DNA of 64,000 nucleotides from SXOA01 sp051004015 (GCA_051004015.1 JBPCKT010000127.1:7593-71592); one strand, 5' to 3'. Positions 35,628-44,740 are shown, counted from the stretch's first letter. Made by a program: numbers and translations. The notes: generated by a model from the sequence alone, not told the origin.

Positions 35628-37046
35628 ATGTCCAGCCGCACGTCTTCCCTTTCCCGCCGCGAATTGCTCCGCACCGGCCTGGTTGGTTTTTCCAGCCTGA
35701 GCCTCGCGGAGTTGTTTCGCATTCGAGCGATGGCGCAAGCGCAGAAGCCAGCCGAGAAGCCCGCGGAAAAGACAGCGGTGATTCTGGTCTGGCTGCGGGG
35801 TGGCGGCAGTCATTTGGAAACGTTCGATCCCAAACCGGATGCGCCGGCGGACTATCGCGGGCCGTTTGGACCGATTGATACGAACGTCGCGGGGATTCGC
35901 ATTGGCGAGCTGCTGCCAAAGCTTTCCAAGTTGGCCGATAAATACGCGCTGCTCCGCTCGGTCGCTCATACCGGCGGCGGGCATCCGTCGGGTTCGCTTC
36001 AGATCCTGGCGGGAGATCCCGATCCGCAGGACAAAATCAAGCCGGTCTACCCGGACTGGATGTCGGTCGTCAGCTATCTGCGGCGTGATCCCACCCGCGC
36101 GCTGCCGAACTATGTCGCCGTCAATCCGGTCGACCAGTACGACAGTTTTACGATTGCCGGTCCCACTTACGTCGGGCCTGCCTACGAGCCGTTCAAGGTG
36201 ACGGGGGATCCGAGCAGCCCGAGCTTCGAAATTCCCAACATCGGGGCCGGCAGCGACCGGCAGAGCAGCCTTGCACGGCGGATGGGACTGAAGGGATCGC
36301 TCGACCAGTTGCGGCGGCAAGTGGATGCGTCCGGCATCATGCAGGCGGCTGATTCGTTTGAAGCCCAGGCCCTCAATCTGCTCACCAGCCCCGCGGCCCG
36401 CGCGGCGTTTGACCTCTCCAAGGAGTCCGACCAGTTGCGGGACAGGTACGGCCGAAACCAGTGGGGCCAGCAGTGCCTGCTCGCCCGCCGGCTGGTGGAG
36501 GCGGGGGTGGACGTGGTGACGACGGAGTTCGACGGCCCGCTTTGCGGCCGCGTGCAAAACTGGGACGACCATGCGGTCAACCAACACGTCTTCGACGCCT
36601 ACAAATTCCGCTCGCCGAATTTCGACCAGGCGGTCTCCGCTCTGATTGAAGACGTCTACCAGCGGGGACTCGACAAGCGGGTGCTGGTCATCGTCACGGG
36701 CGAGTTCGGCCGCACTCCCCGCATCTCCTACGTCGCCTCCAGTGGCGGCGGAGTGGCCAGCGCCGATGCCGGCGTCATCCAGCCGGGGCGGGACCACTGG
36801 CCGCGGGCCAACAGCATGCTCTTCGCCGGCGGCGGCATCCGCACCGGTCAGGTCATCGGCGCGACCGACGCCCGGGGCGAAGACCCGATCGAGCGGCGGG
36901 TCGGCCCGGGCGATTTCCTGGCCACCATCTATCGCCACCTCGGCATCGACTACAAGAAAGTGGCCATTCCCAACTTCGCCGGCCGCCCCATCCCAATCGT
37001 GAGCGAAGGGGAAGCCATCGCGGAGCTGGCGGGGACCAGGGTGTAG
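35628..37046 (+). CDS. DUF1501 family exported protein (no. 2)
   Basis: 472 residues. Tat signal: LSRRELLRTGLVGFSSLSLAEL. The core is recognised by VILVWLRGGGSHLETFDPKP, GEFGRTPRISYVA, GRDHWPRANSMLFAGGGI and a C-terminal LGIDYKKVAIPNF. Function of the family is unknown. It probably forms a transcription unit with the upstream gene at 34236. Confidence 0.9.
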   Translation: MSSRTSSLSRRELLRTGLVGFSSLSLAELFRIRAMAQAQKPAEKPAEKTAVILVWLRGGGSHLETFDPKPDAPADYRGPFGPIDTNVAGIRIGELLPKLSKLADKYALLRSVAHTGGGHPSGSLQILAGDPDPQDKIKPVYPDWMSVVSYLRRDPTRALPNYVAVNPVDQYDSFTIAGPTYVGPAYEPFKVTGDPSSPSFEIPNIGAGSDRQSSLARRMGLKGSLDQLRRQVDASGIMQAADSFEAQALNLLTSPAARAAFDLSKESDQLRDRYGRNQWGQQCLLARRLVEAGVDVVTTEFDGPLCGRVQNWDDHAVNQHVFDAYKFRSPNFDQAVSALIEDVYQRGLDKRVLVIVTGEFGRTPRISYVASSGGGVASADAGVIQPGRDHWPRANSMLFAGGGIRTGQVIGATDARGEDPIERRVGPGDFLATIYRHLGIDYKKVAIPNFAGRPIPIVSEGEAIAELAGTRV

Positions 37047-37559
37047 GGTGTCCCCGGAGTCCGGCGGACGCCCCGTCACCCCCCTGATGTGATGGTTATT
37101 ATTCATGATTCTTGGCTAACTTTTTAGACACTTACGACAATTCACATTTTCATAAAGTGTTTATTTTCAGTATTTTACGAGCAGTTCCATCGCCGTAACC
37201 TTGATTCACGCAGCCTTTTTTAATTCATCCTCCGGCTTGCGGCACACAAGCCTGAAGCGCCAGCGAAGGACAGCTCGGCATCGCCAGGACAGTCGTGCAT
37301 TCGTTCGCTCGCGCTTCAGGTTTGTGACCAATCGGTGCGTGTCTGTTTTCCCTGATTTGTGAGAAATAGAGGCTTGGCCTTCTGACGGGACAGTTGGTAT
37401 TTTGCGACTCTGGCTCGTGGACATGGGACACCTCGGCAAGAAACGAACGCCTTTTTTGCGGGAAAAACCGCCCCGCGGCCCTTCCCAGCCTTCACGAACT
37501 GTATACACTTGCTGATGTCACAGTCAAGAACTGGTGACAATATTTCTACAAATAGTTCC
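37047..37559. other. Convergent intergenic region, 513 bases
   Basis: An AT-rich stretch (37090-37230) is followed by an R1 repeat copy (37249-37272). The 19-base sequence 37190-37208 is identical to 63681-63699. Open frames here lack ribosome-binding sites and protein-like composition, so I call no gene. Confidence 0.4.
37249..37272 (+). repeat. Dispersed repeat R1, intergenic copy
   Basis: AGCCTGAAGCGCCAGCGAAG plus GACA, two differences from the 603-626 copy over 24 bases. This one lies between genes, which shows that the repeat is not tied to coding sequence. Confidence 0.65.
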
Positions 37560-39014
37560 CTACACTAGCCCGGCGATCGGCTCCGCTTCGTAGATGTGAT
37601 GCGGTCGGTCCTGGTGGTCGAGCCAGGCGGCGGTGGCGGGGATGCCGAGGGAGGAGTAGATGGTGGCGGCCATGTGCTCGGGGGTTTGCGGCAGGTTGGC
37701 GGGGTAGCCGCCGATTTTGTCGGAAGAGCCGACGACGTTGCCCCCCTTCACGCCGCCGCCGGCGAAGAAGACGGTCTGCACGGCTCCCCAGTGGTCCCGC
37801 CCGGGCAGTTTGTAGTGCTGTGGCAGGTGGCTGATGCGGGGGGTGCGGCCGAACTCGCCGGCCATCACGATGAGGGTGCTATCGAGCAGGCCGCTTTCGT
37901 GCAAATCGTCGAGCAGGGCGGAGAGGGCCCGGTCGGTCGGCGGCAGCAGCTTCTCTTTGAGATGCGGGAAGGCTTCGCCGTGCGTGTCCCATGATTCGTT
38001 GTTGCCTAGGTTCACCTGCACGAGGTTGACCCCCGTCTCCACCAATCGCCGGGCCATGAGTAGCGACCAGCCGAAGGAGTTTTTGCCGTACCGCTGCTGC
38101 GTCTTTTCGTCGGCCCGGGTGACGTCGAAGGCGTGCTGCACCTTCGCATCCGTGAGTAGCGAAATGACTCCCTGGCGGAAGCGGTCAAAATTCTCCGTCT
38201 GGGCAAAGCCATCAAGCTCACGCCGCTGCTGGGCGAGGTTCGAGAGCAGGCCGTTGCGGCCGGAGAAGCGGCCGGTGTCCATCCCCTGCGGCAGGGAGAT
38301 GTTCGGAGCCTGGAAGATCCGCTTGTCCTCTTTCCCCCGCTCCTGATGGTCGAACTGATACTGCGGAAAGGCCCCGTAGGAAGTGTTGTGGAACGGCGAA
38401 GCCTCGATAAACCACGGATTGCGGTGCGAGCCCATCAGGCCGGCGAACTGACCAGGCAGCACGCGGCCGCTGTAATGCACCAGGCGATCCGGCAGGACGA
38501 CCGCGGGAGGAATGTTGTTCCGCACCTGGGTGGCGTCCCCCGCCACGGCGGCGATGCTGGGCCAATCGGTCGGCTGGGGAGTGCTTGCATTGAAGCCGGG
38601 GGGAGCGGGGGTTCGCCCCGTGAGCATGATGTGATGGCCGAGCGAATGGTCGTTGGAGGGATGCGTGAGCGAGCGGCAGAGGGCCCACAAATGGCTCCGC
38701 TCCGCCAGCAGCGGCAAGTGCTCGCAGATCTGAATCCCCGGCGTCTTCGTCGCGATGGGCTTGAATTCCCCCCGCACGTTGTCCGGCGCGGACGGCTTCA
38801 TGTCAAAGCTATCCTGCTGGGCCAGGCCGCCGGACAGGAAAATATAGATGCAGGTCTTGGCCTTCCCCAGCGGAGCCGCAGCGCCCGGTGCCGGAGCCGC
38901 GTGTGCCCGCAGAGCCTGCAAGTGGTTCATCCCCAGTCCGAGCAGACCGACCGCCCCGGCCTGAACCATCGTTCGGCGAGAGAAATTCGGGTGGATGAAG
39001 GATGGCACTGACAT
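37560..39014 (-). CDS. DUF1501 family exported protein (no. 3)
   Basis: 484 residues. Tat signal FSRRTMVQAGAVGLLGLGMN. Core motifs: IYIFLSGGLAQQDSFDMKP, RYGKNSFGWSLLMARRLVE, NLGNNESWDTHGEAFPHLK, GEFGRTPRISHLP, GRDHWGAVQTVFFAGGGVKGG. It is closely similar to the gene immediately upstream on the same strand (39034-40470), so the pair is a tandem duplication. Confidence 0.9.
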   Translation of the reverse strand: MSVPSFIHPNFSRRTMVQAGAVGLLGLGMNHLQALRAHAAPAPGAAAPLGKAKTCIYIFLSGGLAQQDSFDMKPSAPDNVRGEFKPIATKTPGIQICEHLPLLAERSHLWALCRSLTHPSNDHSLGHHIMLTGRTPAPPGFNASTPQPTDWPSIAAVAGDATQVRNNIPPAVVLPDRLVHYSGRVLPGQFAGLMGSHRNPWFIEASPFHNTSYGAFPQYQFDHQERGKEDKRIFQAPNISLPQGMDTGRFSGRNGLLSNLAQQRRELDGFAQTENFDRFRQGVISLLTDAKVQHAFDVTRADEKTQQRYGKNSFGWSLLMARRLVETGVNLVQVNLGNNESWDTHGEAFPHLKEKLLPPTDRALSALLDDLHESGLLDSTLIVMAGEFGRTPRISHLPQHYKLPGRDHWGAVQTVFFAGGGVKGGNVVGSSDKIGGYPANLPQTPEHMAATIYSSLGIPATAAWLDHQDRPHHIYEAEPIAGLV

Positions 39015-39033
39015 GGGCTAGTTCAACTTGCTC

Positions 39034-40470
39034 TTAGGTCAATCCGACGATGGGCGTCCCATGATAAATGTGGTGCGGACGATTCGCCTCGTCCTGCCAC
39101 GCAGCCGTATCGGGAATGCCAAGGGCATTGTAAATCGTAGCAGCCATTTGTTCGGCCGTCTGCGGATCGCTGGCCGGATATCCGCCGATCCGGTCCGACG
39201 ACCCAATCACTGCTCCCCCTTTGACGCCGCCACCGGCAAAGAACACCGTTTGCACCGCCCCCCAGTGGTCGCGGCCGGGGAGCTTGCCGGCTCCGGCAAA
39301 GACGCGCGGTGTCCGGCCGAACTCACCGGCCATCACAATCAGCGTATCGTCAAGCAGGCCCCGCTCGTCGAGATCGCCAATGAGTGCACTGACGGCACGA
39401 TCCGTGGGAGGCAAGAGAAAGTTCTTGAGGTTGGGAAAGGCGGACTCGTGCGTGTCCCAGGATTCGTTGTTTCCCAGGTTGACCTGCACGAGTGCGACCC
39501 CTTGCTCGACCAGTTGCCGGGCCATCAGCAGCGACCGGCCGAACGAATTTTTGCCATAGCGCTGCTGGGTTTTTTCATCAGCCCGCGAAACGTCAAACGC
39601 GGCCTGGGTCCGCGAGTCCGAGAGTAGCGAGATCGCGTTCTGGCGGTCCCGATCGAGCCTTTCCACCTGGGCGGCTGTTTCGAGCTCGCCTCGCTGCCGG
39701 TCGAGCATGCCTCGCAGGGCGATTCGATCAGTCAATCGCTGGACCGAGAGTCCCGACGGCAAGGACAAATTCGGAGCTTGAAACGGAAGCTTGCTGTCGG
39801 CTTTGCCTGTCTCGTGGTGGAACTCGAATTCAGGGTAAGCGCCGTAGGTTTTGCCATTGAACGGCGAAGCCGCGATGAACCAAGGGTCGCGATGGTTCCC
39901 CATCACGCCCGCAAACTGGCCGGGAATGACGCGGCCGGTGCGATGCACGAGCCGCTCCGGCAGCACGACCGCCGGCGGCAGATTATTGGCCGGCAGAAGG
40001 GCGTCCCCCGCCACGGCAGCGATGCTCGGCCAATCAGCCGGCCGCGGCTTGCCGGGGTCGAAGGCGGGGGGCATCGGCGTGCGGCCGGAGAGCATTACCA
40101 TGTGGCCGTTGGAATGCTCGTTATAGGGATGGGTCAGCGAGCGGACGAGGGCCCACTTGTCGCTGCAAGCGGCGAGCAGCGGCAGATGTTCGCAGATTTG
40201 CACCCCGGGCGTTTTGGTGGCGATCGGCTGGAATTCGCCACGGGTGTTGGCCGGCGCGCTTGGCTTGGGATCAAAGCTATCCTGCTGGGCCAGGCCGCCG
40301 GAGAGAAAAATGTAAATGATGGACTTCGCCTTCGTCCGTTTTCCTCCCGCCGCCGCTCCGGCCTGCCGCAACGGAGCCAGGTGGTTCATCCCCAGGCCAA
40401 GCAATCCCACTGCTCCAGCCTGGATCATGGTCCGGCGAGACAGGCGCGGGTGGGTGAAGGGACGGCTCAT
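39034..40470 (-). CDS. DUF1501 family exported protein (no. 4)
   Basis: 478 residues. Tat signal LSRRTMIQAGAVGLLGLGMN. Core motifs are nearly the same as in no. 3: IYIFLSGGLAQQDSFDPKP, RYGKNSFGRSLLMARQLVE, NLGNNESWDTHESAFPNLK, GEFGRTPRVFAGA. ATG 40470 is chosen since the Tat motif follows; the open frame extends to 40662. It lies divergently next to the enhancer-binding-protein gene at 40567, with 96 bases between the starts. Confidence 0.9.
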   Translation of the reverse strand: MSRPFTHPRLSRRTMIQAGAVGLLGLGMNHLAPLRQAGAAAGGKRTKAKSIIYIFLSGGLAQQDSFDPKPSAPANTRGEFQPIATKTPGVQICEHLPLLAACSDKWALVRSLTHPYNEHSNGHMVMLSGRTPMPPAFDPGKPRPADWPSIAAVAGDALLPANNLPPAVVLPERLVHRTGRVIPGQFAGVMGNHRDPWFIAASPFNGKTYGAYPEFEFHHETGKADSKLPFQAPNLSLPSGLSVQRLTDRIALRGMLDRQRGELETAAQVERLDRDRQNAISLLSDSRTQAAFDVSRADEKTQQRYGKNSFGRSLLMARQLVEQGVALVQVNLGNNESWDTHESAFPNLKNFLLPPTDRAVSALIGDLDERGLLDDTLIVMAGEFGRTPRVFAGAGKLPGRDHWGAVQTVFFAGGGVKGGAVIGSSDRIGGYPASDPQTAEQMAATIYNALGIPDTAAWQDEANRPHHIYHGTPIVGLT

Positions 40471-40566
40471 GGCGGGAGGGAGATAATGGGGGGCCAGGGC
40501 GGGAGCCAAGTCCAAAGTATCGCTAACTTTAGGGCGCGGGTCAAATGGGAATTGGTGATAATATGG

Positions 40567-42015
40567 ATGGAACTCATGCCCCGCAAAATCTCCAACTTGA
40601 AAGCGCTCGCCAAGCTGCTGGACACTGCGCCGCAGCCGGTGTATGTGCTGGATGGCGAGCATCGGTTTGTTTATGGCAATGCCGCGTTTTCCGCCTGGGT
40701 GGGGCGAAGTGCGGAGGAGCTGGCAGGACTCAAGTGCTTATATTCCGCGAGCGGCGAACTGACCGGTGGAACGGAACTGGCCGCGGCGATTGCTCCGCCG
40801 CCGGAGGCGTACGCTCAAAGTGCATTGGAAGGTCGCGTGGCCGCGGCAGGGGAAGAAGGGAAGTTGGTTACGCGCCCCGCGTGGTTTGTGCAGTTGCCGG
40901 ATGTGGACGGAAAAGCATCTTGCGTGCTCGTTGTGGTGGGAGCGTCTCTTGAAGATGAAGAGCAACAAGAGACCGCCGAAGCATCTCCTGCCAACCTTCA
41001 TCAGCAGCTTCAGGAGCTGCGCGGCGAATTGGGCCGCCGCTTTCACATCGGCCAGCTCATTGGCCAATCGCCGCCGATGCGGCGTGTGCGGGAGCAAGTG
41101 CGGGTGGCTGCACAAGTCGGCGGGCGGGTGCTGGTGCTGGGACCGGAAGGAAGCGGGCGAGAGCTGGTTGCCCGGATTATTCATTACGGACCCCGCGGCG
41201 GCGGAGCGGCTGTTGGTCCGCTGGTTCCGGTGGACGCCGCGCTGATGGATGCGGAGCTGATGCAGTCCACGCTAACGGCGTATCTCAAGCGGCAGAGCGA
41301 ATGGCGCGGCGAGCGACCGCCGGCGATTCTGCTCAAGGACGCCGATCGATTGCCAGCCGACGCCCAGCAGGAGATGGCTGGCTTTTTGCGGCTGCCGGGC
41401 GTGGAGCTGCCGCTGATTGCCACGGCGACAAGGTCGCTCGCCAGGCTGGCGAAGCGCGGAAAGTTTCGGCCCGACCTGGCGTACCGCCTCAGCCCGCTCA
41501 CGATTCAATTGCCACCACTCTCCGAGCGGGAAGGAGACTTGCCACTGCTCGCGCAGTTCTTTCTGGAGGAATTCAACACCCGCGGTGTAAAGCAGCTCGC
41601 CGGATTTGCGCCCGAAGCGGCGGACATGCTGTTCGCCTATTCCTGGCCAGGGAACGTGGACGAGCTTGCGGAAATTGTCCGACAGGCCTGCGAACATGCC
41701 GCCGGCCCTCTGGTGCAAGTTGTCGATTTGCCGCCGCAGTTGCATCACGCCGCGGAGAAGGAAGCGCGGCCGGCCGCAGAGCCGGAGCGGATTGAGCTCG
41801 ATTCCTACCTGGCGACGATGGAAACGGAACTGCTCCGCCGCGCCATGGAACAGTCACGCGGCAACAAAACCAAAGCCGCCGAGCTGCTGGGCATCCATCG
41901 CGCCCGGCTCATCCGCAGACTTGTGCAGCTTGGCCTGACGCCGGCGGCGAGTACCGACGAGCCTGTGGTTTTCGAACCGTTGGAAGAGAGCGGGCAACAG
42001 CCGGACGGAAAATAA
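40567..42015 (+). CDS. Degenerate NtrC-type regulator (PAS, AAA+, Fis HTH)
   Basis: 482 residues. An N-terminal PAS-like sensor (ALAKLLDTAPQPVYVLDGEHRFVY; AFSAWVGRSAEELAG) is followed by an NtrC-class AAA+ domain (about residues 160-400) and a Fis-type helix-turn-helix (NKTKAAELLGIHRARLIRRL, about 435-455). Key residues are altered: Walker A reads GPEGSGRE (Lys to Arg), the Walker B region reads LLKDADRLP in place of FLDEIGDLP, and the sigma-54-contacting GAFTGA loop is absent. The sensor-2-like stretch FRPDLAYRLSPLTIQLPPL is kept. It is probably a DNA-binding regulator that neither hydrolyses ATP normally nor opens sigma-54 promoters. Confidence 0.82.
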   Translation: MELMPRKISNLKALAKLLDTAPQPVYVLDGEHRFVYGNAAFSAWVGRSAEELAGLKCLYSASGELTGGTELAAAIAPPPEAYAQSALEGRVAAAGEEGKLVTRPAWFVQLPDVDGKASCVLVVVGASLEDEEQQETAEASPANLHQQLQELRGELGRRFHIGQLIGQSPPMRRVREQVRVAAQVGGRVLVLGPEGSGRELVARIIHYGPRGGGAAVGPLVPVDAALMDAELMQSTLTAYLKRQSEWRGERPPAILLKDADRLPADAQQEMAGFLRLPGVELPLIATATRSLARLAKRGKFRPDLAYRLSPLTIQLPPLSEREGDLPLLAQFFLEEFNTRGVKQLAGFAPEAADMLFAYSWPGNVDELAEIVRQACEHAAGPLVQVVDLPPQLHHAAEKEARPAAEPERIELDSYLATMETELLRRAMEQSRGNKTKAAELLGIHRARLIRRLVQLGLTPAASTDEPVVFEPLEESGQQPDGK

Positions 42016-42021
42016 ACACCA

Positions 42022-43536
42022 TCAGTTCCCTTCAATGAACACCTTCAAATGGGCCGTCGCCGTGAAGCCCTGCTTGTTCGTGCGTGAAACGCGAACGAGG
42101 TAAACTCCCGGCTTCTCAAACCTGTGGGTCGTTACCGCGTAGCCGTCTTTGGCAAGCTGAACCACGTTACCGTCGCTTTTCACGGTAGCCGGCGGACTGC
42201 CGTCACCGAAGTGCCAGGTCTCTTCGCCGTCGGTAGTGCGGAAGGTGCGGACGAGGAATTTCACCTCCTGGCCGGCTTTGAGGCCGAGCGTCGGCGCGTA
42301 AGCGGCATGGATAGACGGCGGCAACGATTCGGGATGTTCCTTGTCCACGACGTTGACGATGGCAAAGTCGTAGTCGATGCGGCCGTCCTTGTCGGTCACC
42401 CGCAGGACTTCGCTGTAGACCCCCGGCTTGTCGTAGCTCCGCTCGACCGTCGGCCCTTTTGTGGATGTGCCGTCCGTGCAGGTCCAATCGTGCGAGGCAA
42501 TCGATCCCGTGTCCGACCACGAACGGCTGCCGTCGAGCGTCACTTTTTCTCCCACGGCGACGAAATGGTGCGGCCGGGCGACGGCGAGAAGCTGCGGCTT
42601 GTGTTCGCGGAGGTAGCTTTCCCAGAGAAACGCGTAGCCGTCGATGATGCCCCAGTTCCCCGAGGGCTGGCGGCCGCTGATGTCGAAATGCAGATGCGAC
42701 CAGCCGCCGCTCCCTCCTTCTTTGCCGAGCAACCCGAGCGGCTGGCCGAGCTTCACCGTCGTGCCCGGCCGAATCTCCGGTCGAATCGTATGCAGATGGC
42801 TGTACCGATAAAACCAGCCGCGGTCGTCGAGGAGATAGATGACGTCATAGCGCGGCGAAACCGGCGTATCGGCATAGCCCGGCAGCACGTCCTTCCCAAC
42901 CGAGACCACTAGCCCCGCCGTCGCCGCGACCACATCCACCAGCCCCTCAGCTCCGCCAATGTCCAGGCCGTAGTGATAGTAGATGTTCGCATCCAGCCCT
43001 GGCTTCTCACCTCCGTCCACATATACCGGCTCGTTGGCCATCTGCGTTTGACTGGCGAACCACCGCTGTTTCGCGGGATACACGAACGTCCCAGGATTCA
43101 CCAGCGGCGAAGACTTCGGCCAAAGCCGCAGTCGCACGGCCTTCTCCAACCCCCACACATCGAGCCCGCCGGTCGTCTTCGTGGCTCGGTCCCGATAGCC
43201 GCGGGTCACCGGGCAATCGATTTGCACCTCCCCCACGGTCACCGGCAATCGATAGTTGGCGGAAACGAGCGTGACCTCTTTTCCATCGATCAGCACCTTC
43301 ACTTCCGCCTTCCGCACTGCTCCGCGGAGAGAGTCCCGCTCCTCCTGGAGGTCGAGGACCTTGAGCGTGACTTTCTTGCCGCCGGGAACTTGGACGCCCT
43401 GCGACTCCCCGAGATTGAGGTCGGCCGTGGCGTGAAGAGGAGCGAGCGTCGGCTGAGGAAGCTCGGCGCAGGCAACGGACGCAAAGATCGCGGCCGAGAT
43501 TGCCGCTAGGAGCAACACCAAGAAAGCTCGATTCAT
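42022..43536 (-). CDS. Secreted M23-like peptidase with PKD domain
   Basis: 504 residues. A signal peptide (MNRAFLVLLLAAISAAIFAS) is followed by an N-terminal beta-rich region, then an M23/LytM-like domain with HYGLDIGG (HxxxD zinc ligands), YSHLHTI and GWSHLHFDISG (HxH), and a C-terminal PKD-like module (DWTCTDGTSTKGPTVERSYDKPGVYSEVLRVTD). A second Ig/PKD-like stretch is near the end. It may cleave cell-wall or extracellular peptides. ATG 43536 is chosen because the signal peptide starts there. Confidence 0.85.
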   Translation of the reverse strand: MNRAFLVLLLAAISAAIFASVACAELPQPTLAPLHATADLNLGESQGVQVPGGKKVTLKVLDLQEERDSLRGAVRKAEVKVLIDGKEVTLVSANYRLPVTVGEVQIDCPVTRGYRDRATKTTGGLDVWGLEKAVRLRLWPKSSPLVNPGTFVYPAKQRWFASQTQMANEPVYVDGGEKPGLDANIYYHYGLDIGGAEGLVDVVAATAGLVVSVGKDVLPGYADTPVSPRYDVIYLLDDRGWFYRYSHLHTIRPEIRPGTTVKLGQPLGLLGKEGGSGGWSHLHFDISGRQPSGNWGIIDGYAFLWESYLREHKPQLLAVARPHHFVAVGEKVTLDGSRSWSDTGSIASHDWTCTDGTSTKGPTVERSYDKPGVYSEVLRVTDKDGRIDYDFAIVNVVDKEHPESLPPSIHAAYAPTLGLKAGQEVKFLVRTFRTTDGEETWHFGDGSPPATVKSDGNVVQLAKDGYAVTTHRFEKPGVYLVRVSRTNKQGFTATAHLKVFIEGN

Positions 43537-43607
43537 GGTCAGAGTCCTTACGTCGTAGAAGTGCTGGACCTTGGCAGGATTATACTGCCCCCATACCTCG
43601 GTATGCG

Positions 43608-44417
43608 TCATTTCCGCCCCTTCTTCCTCTGCTCCATCTCCGCCTGCTGCCGGGCGTTCTCCGCCGCGGCATCGTGCGCCTCGATTGCCTTGCCACGGAG
43701 GTACCGCTCCCGCCCAGCCTCGAGTTCCAGCAGCTTGTCCAGGCGACTCACTTCCCTCTTCCGCCGCACAGCCGCCAGGCGCTCCTGATGCCGCTGTTTC
43801 TTCTCCTCTTCGCTTAGCGGACGTTTGCGGTTCAGGAGCGAGAGGGCCGCCCGCCAATTCTTGCGGCTGGCGGCGACGAGGGAAACCATGGCGGGAACCT
43901 GGACCAGATCCTCCGCCTGCTGAATCTCGCGGGCGAACTCCGCGTCCCGCTCCGCCGCATGCGTAATCGTGGTGGGATCGATCTTGAGATAGGCCCCCAC
44001 CTGGCGGCGGGAGAGGCCGACCGAAAGGAGTTTGCAGATCTCTTCACGGACATGCGGCGTGAGCACCGTCGGCCGGCCCCCTTTCTTCCAGGGAACCGGC
44101 GCGGCCAGCTTCTCGAGCAGTTCTTCGCATTCCTCTGGGTGGCCAGCGTGGGGTAGGCTTCCAGCCTGCCCTAAACTCTGCTCTCTCCCTGGGGCTCGCT
44201 CAGCGTCTGGCCCGCTGCCGTCCGCCTCTCCCCCGGAAGTGGGCCCGCTGAAAAACCCCCCTGGTTTTTCAGCAGCGAGGGGGTCACTGGGGGCCCCACC
44301 CAAACTGAAAAACCCCCCGGGTTTTTCAGCCCCCCTGGGGTTCTCCTCCCCCGCCAGTGGGGTCAACTCTTGTGTCTGATTTTGGTCGCACTTCGTCGTT
44401 TTTTTACGCACTGTCAT
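43608..44417 (-). CDS. HTH DNA-binding protein with repeat-encoded linker
   Basis: 269 residues. A helix-turn-helix resembling phage terminase small subunits and related planctomycete proteins is seen (LTPHVREEICKLLSVGLSRR, then QVGAYLKIDPTTITHA), then a helical AAASRKNWRAALSLLNRKRP and a highly charged C-terminal coiled coil. The N-terminal about 100 residues are low-complexity. They contain two EKPGGFF units and LGQAGSLPHAG, all encoded by palindromic repeats (44247-44273, 44305-44329, 44148-44172). No phage genes are nearby. Confidence 0.72.
   Translation of the reverse strand: MTVRKKTTKCDQNQTQELTPLAGEENPRGAEKPGGFFSLGGAPSDPLAAEKPGGFFSGPTSGGEADGSGPDAERAPGREQSLGQAGSLPHAGHPEECEELLEKLAAPVPWKKGGRPTVLTPHVREEICKLLSVGLSRRQVGAYLKIDPTTITHAAERDAEFAREIQQAEDLVQVPAMVSLVAASRKNWRAALSLLNRKRPLSEEEKKQRHQERLAAVRRKREVSRLDKLLELEAGRERYLRGKAIEAHDAAAENARQQAEMEQRKKGRK
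44148..44172. repeat. Dispersed repeat R4, copy 2 (in CDS)
   Basis: GTGGGGTAGGCTTCCAGCCT plus GCCCT is identical over 25 bases, in reverse complement, to 24621-24645. Here it lies inside the HTH gene and encodes LGQAGSLPHAG in frame. Confidence 0.8.
44247..44329. repeat. Repeat R5, two palindromic copies in a CDS
   Basis: 44247-44273 (GCTGAAAAACCCCCC then TGGTTTTTCAGC) and 44305-44329 (CTGAAAAACCCCCC then GGGTTTTTCAG) are nearly identical palindromes. Each encodes EKPGGFF on the minus strand, keeping the HTH frame open. Confidence 0.8.
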
Positions 44418-44740
44418 GACAATTATCCTGAGTAATAGTGACATATCTGTTGCCGACTTACCGTAATGGTACATCCGTATAGTTGACAAAGTCAAGGCCC
44501 TCCCGGCCAGAATTGTGGAAATAGTTTCCAAGGCGATCCCCACGCGTATCCCGTGCCCCGCAGGGGCAACCAATTCCAGCCCAGGCTCGCTCGGCTCTGC
44601 GAGCGCAGCCTGGGTAGCAAAGCACAACGTCGTTCGGGACCCCGCCGGGGTCTCTACACACGGGGACACTCCATCTGCGTCATCCTCACCGGCGAGAACA
44701 TCACCCGCGAGGATCATCGCCGGCTGATTGGCGATTGACT
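44418..44740. other. Intergenic region, 323 bases, mostly repeat
   Basis: It holds a three-hairpin repeat element (44551-44652) and a short sequence GTAATGGTACATCCGT (44463-44478) that matches 47728-47743 at 14 of 16 positions. No gene is supported. Confidence 0.5.
44551..44652. repeat. Three-hairpin palindromic repeat R6
   Basis: Three successive hairpins: TGCCCCGCAGGGGCA (44554-44568), CCCAGGCT..AGCCTGGG with an inner CGCTCG/CGAGCG stem (44580-44614), and GACCCCGCCGGGGTC (44638-44652). This compact, highly structured layout is like bacterial interspersed mosaic elements. Confidence 0.7.

Noticed and set aside
37206..37508. Minus-strand open frame of 100 codons in the 37 kb gap
   Set aside because: No ribosome-binding site, repeat-derived composition and no recognisable protein pattern.
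44247..44329. Rho-independent terminators
   Set aside because: The GAAAAACCCCCC palindromes lie inside the HTH reading frame, occur as two near copies and have no following T-run, so they are better read as repeats.
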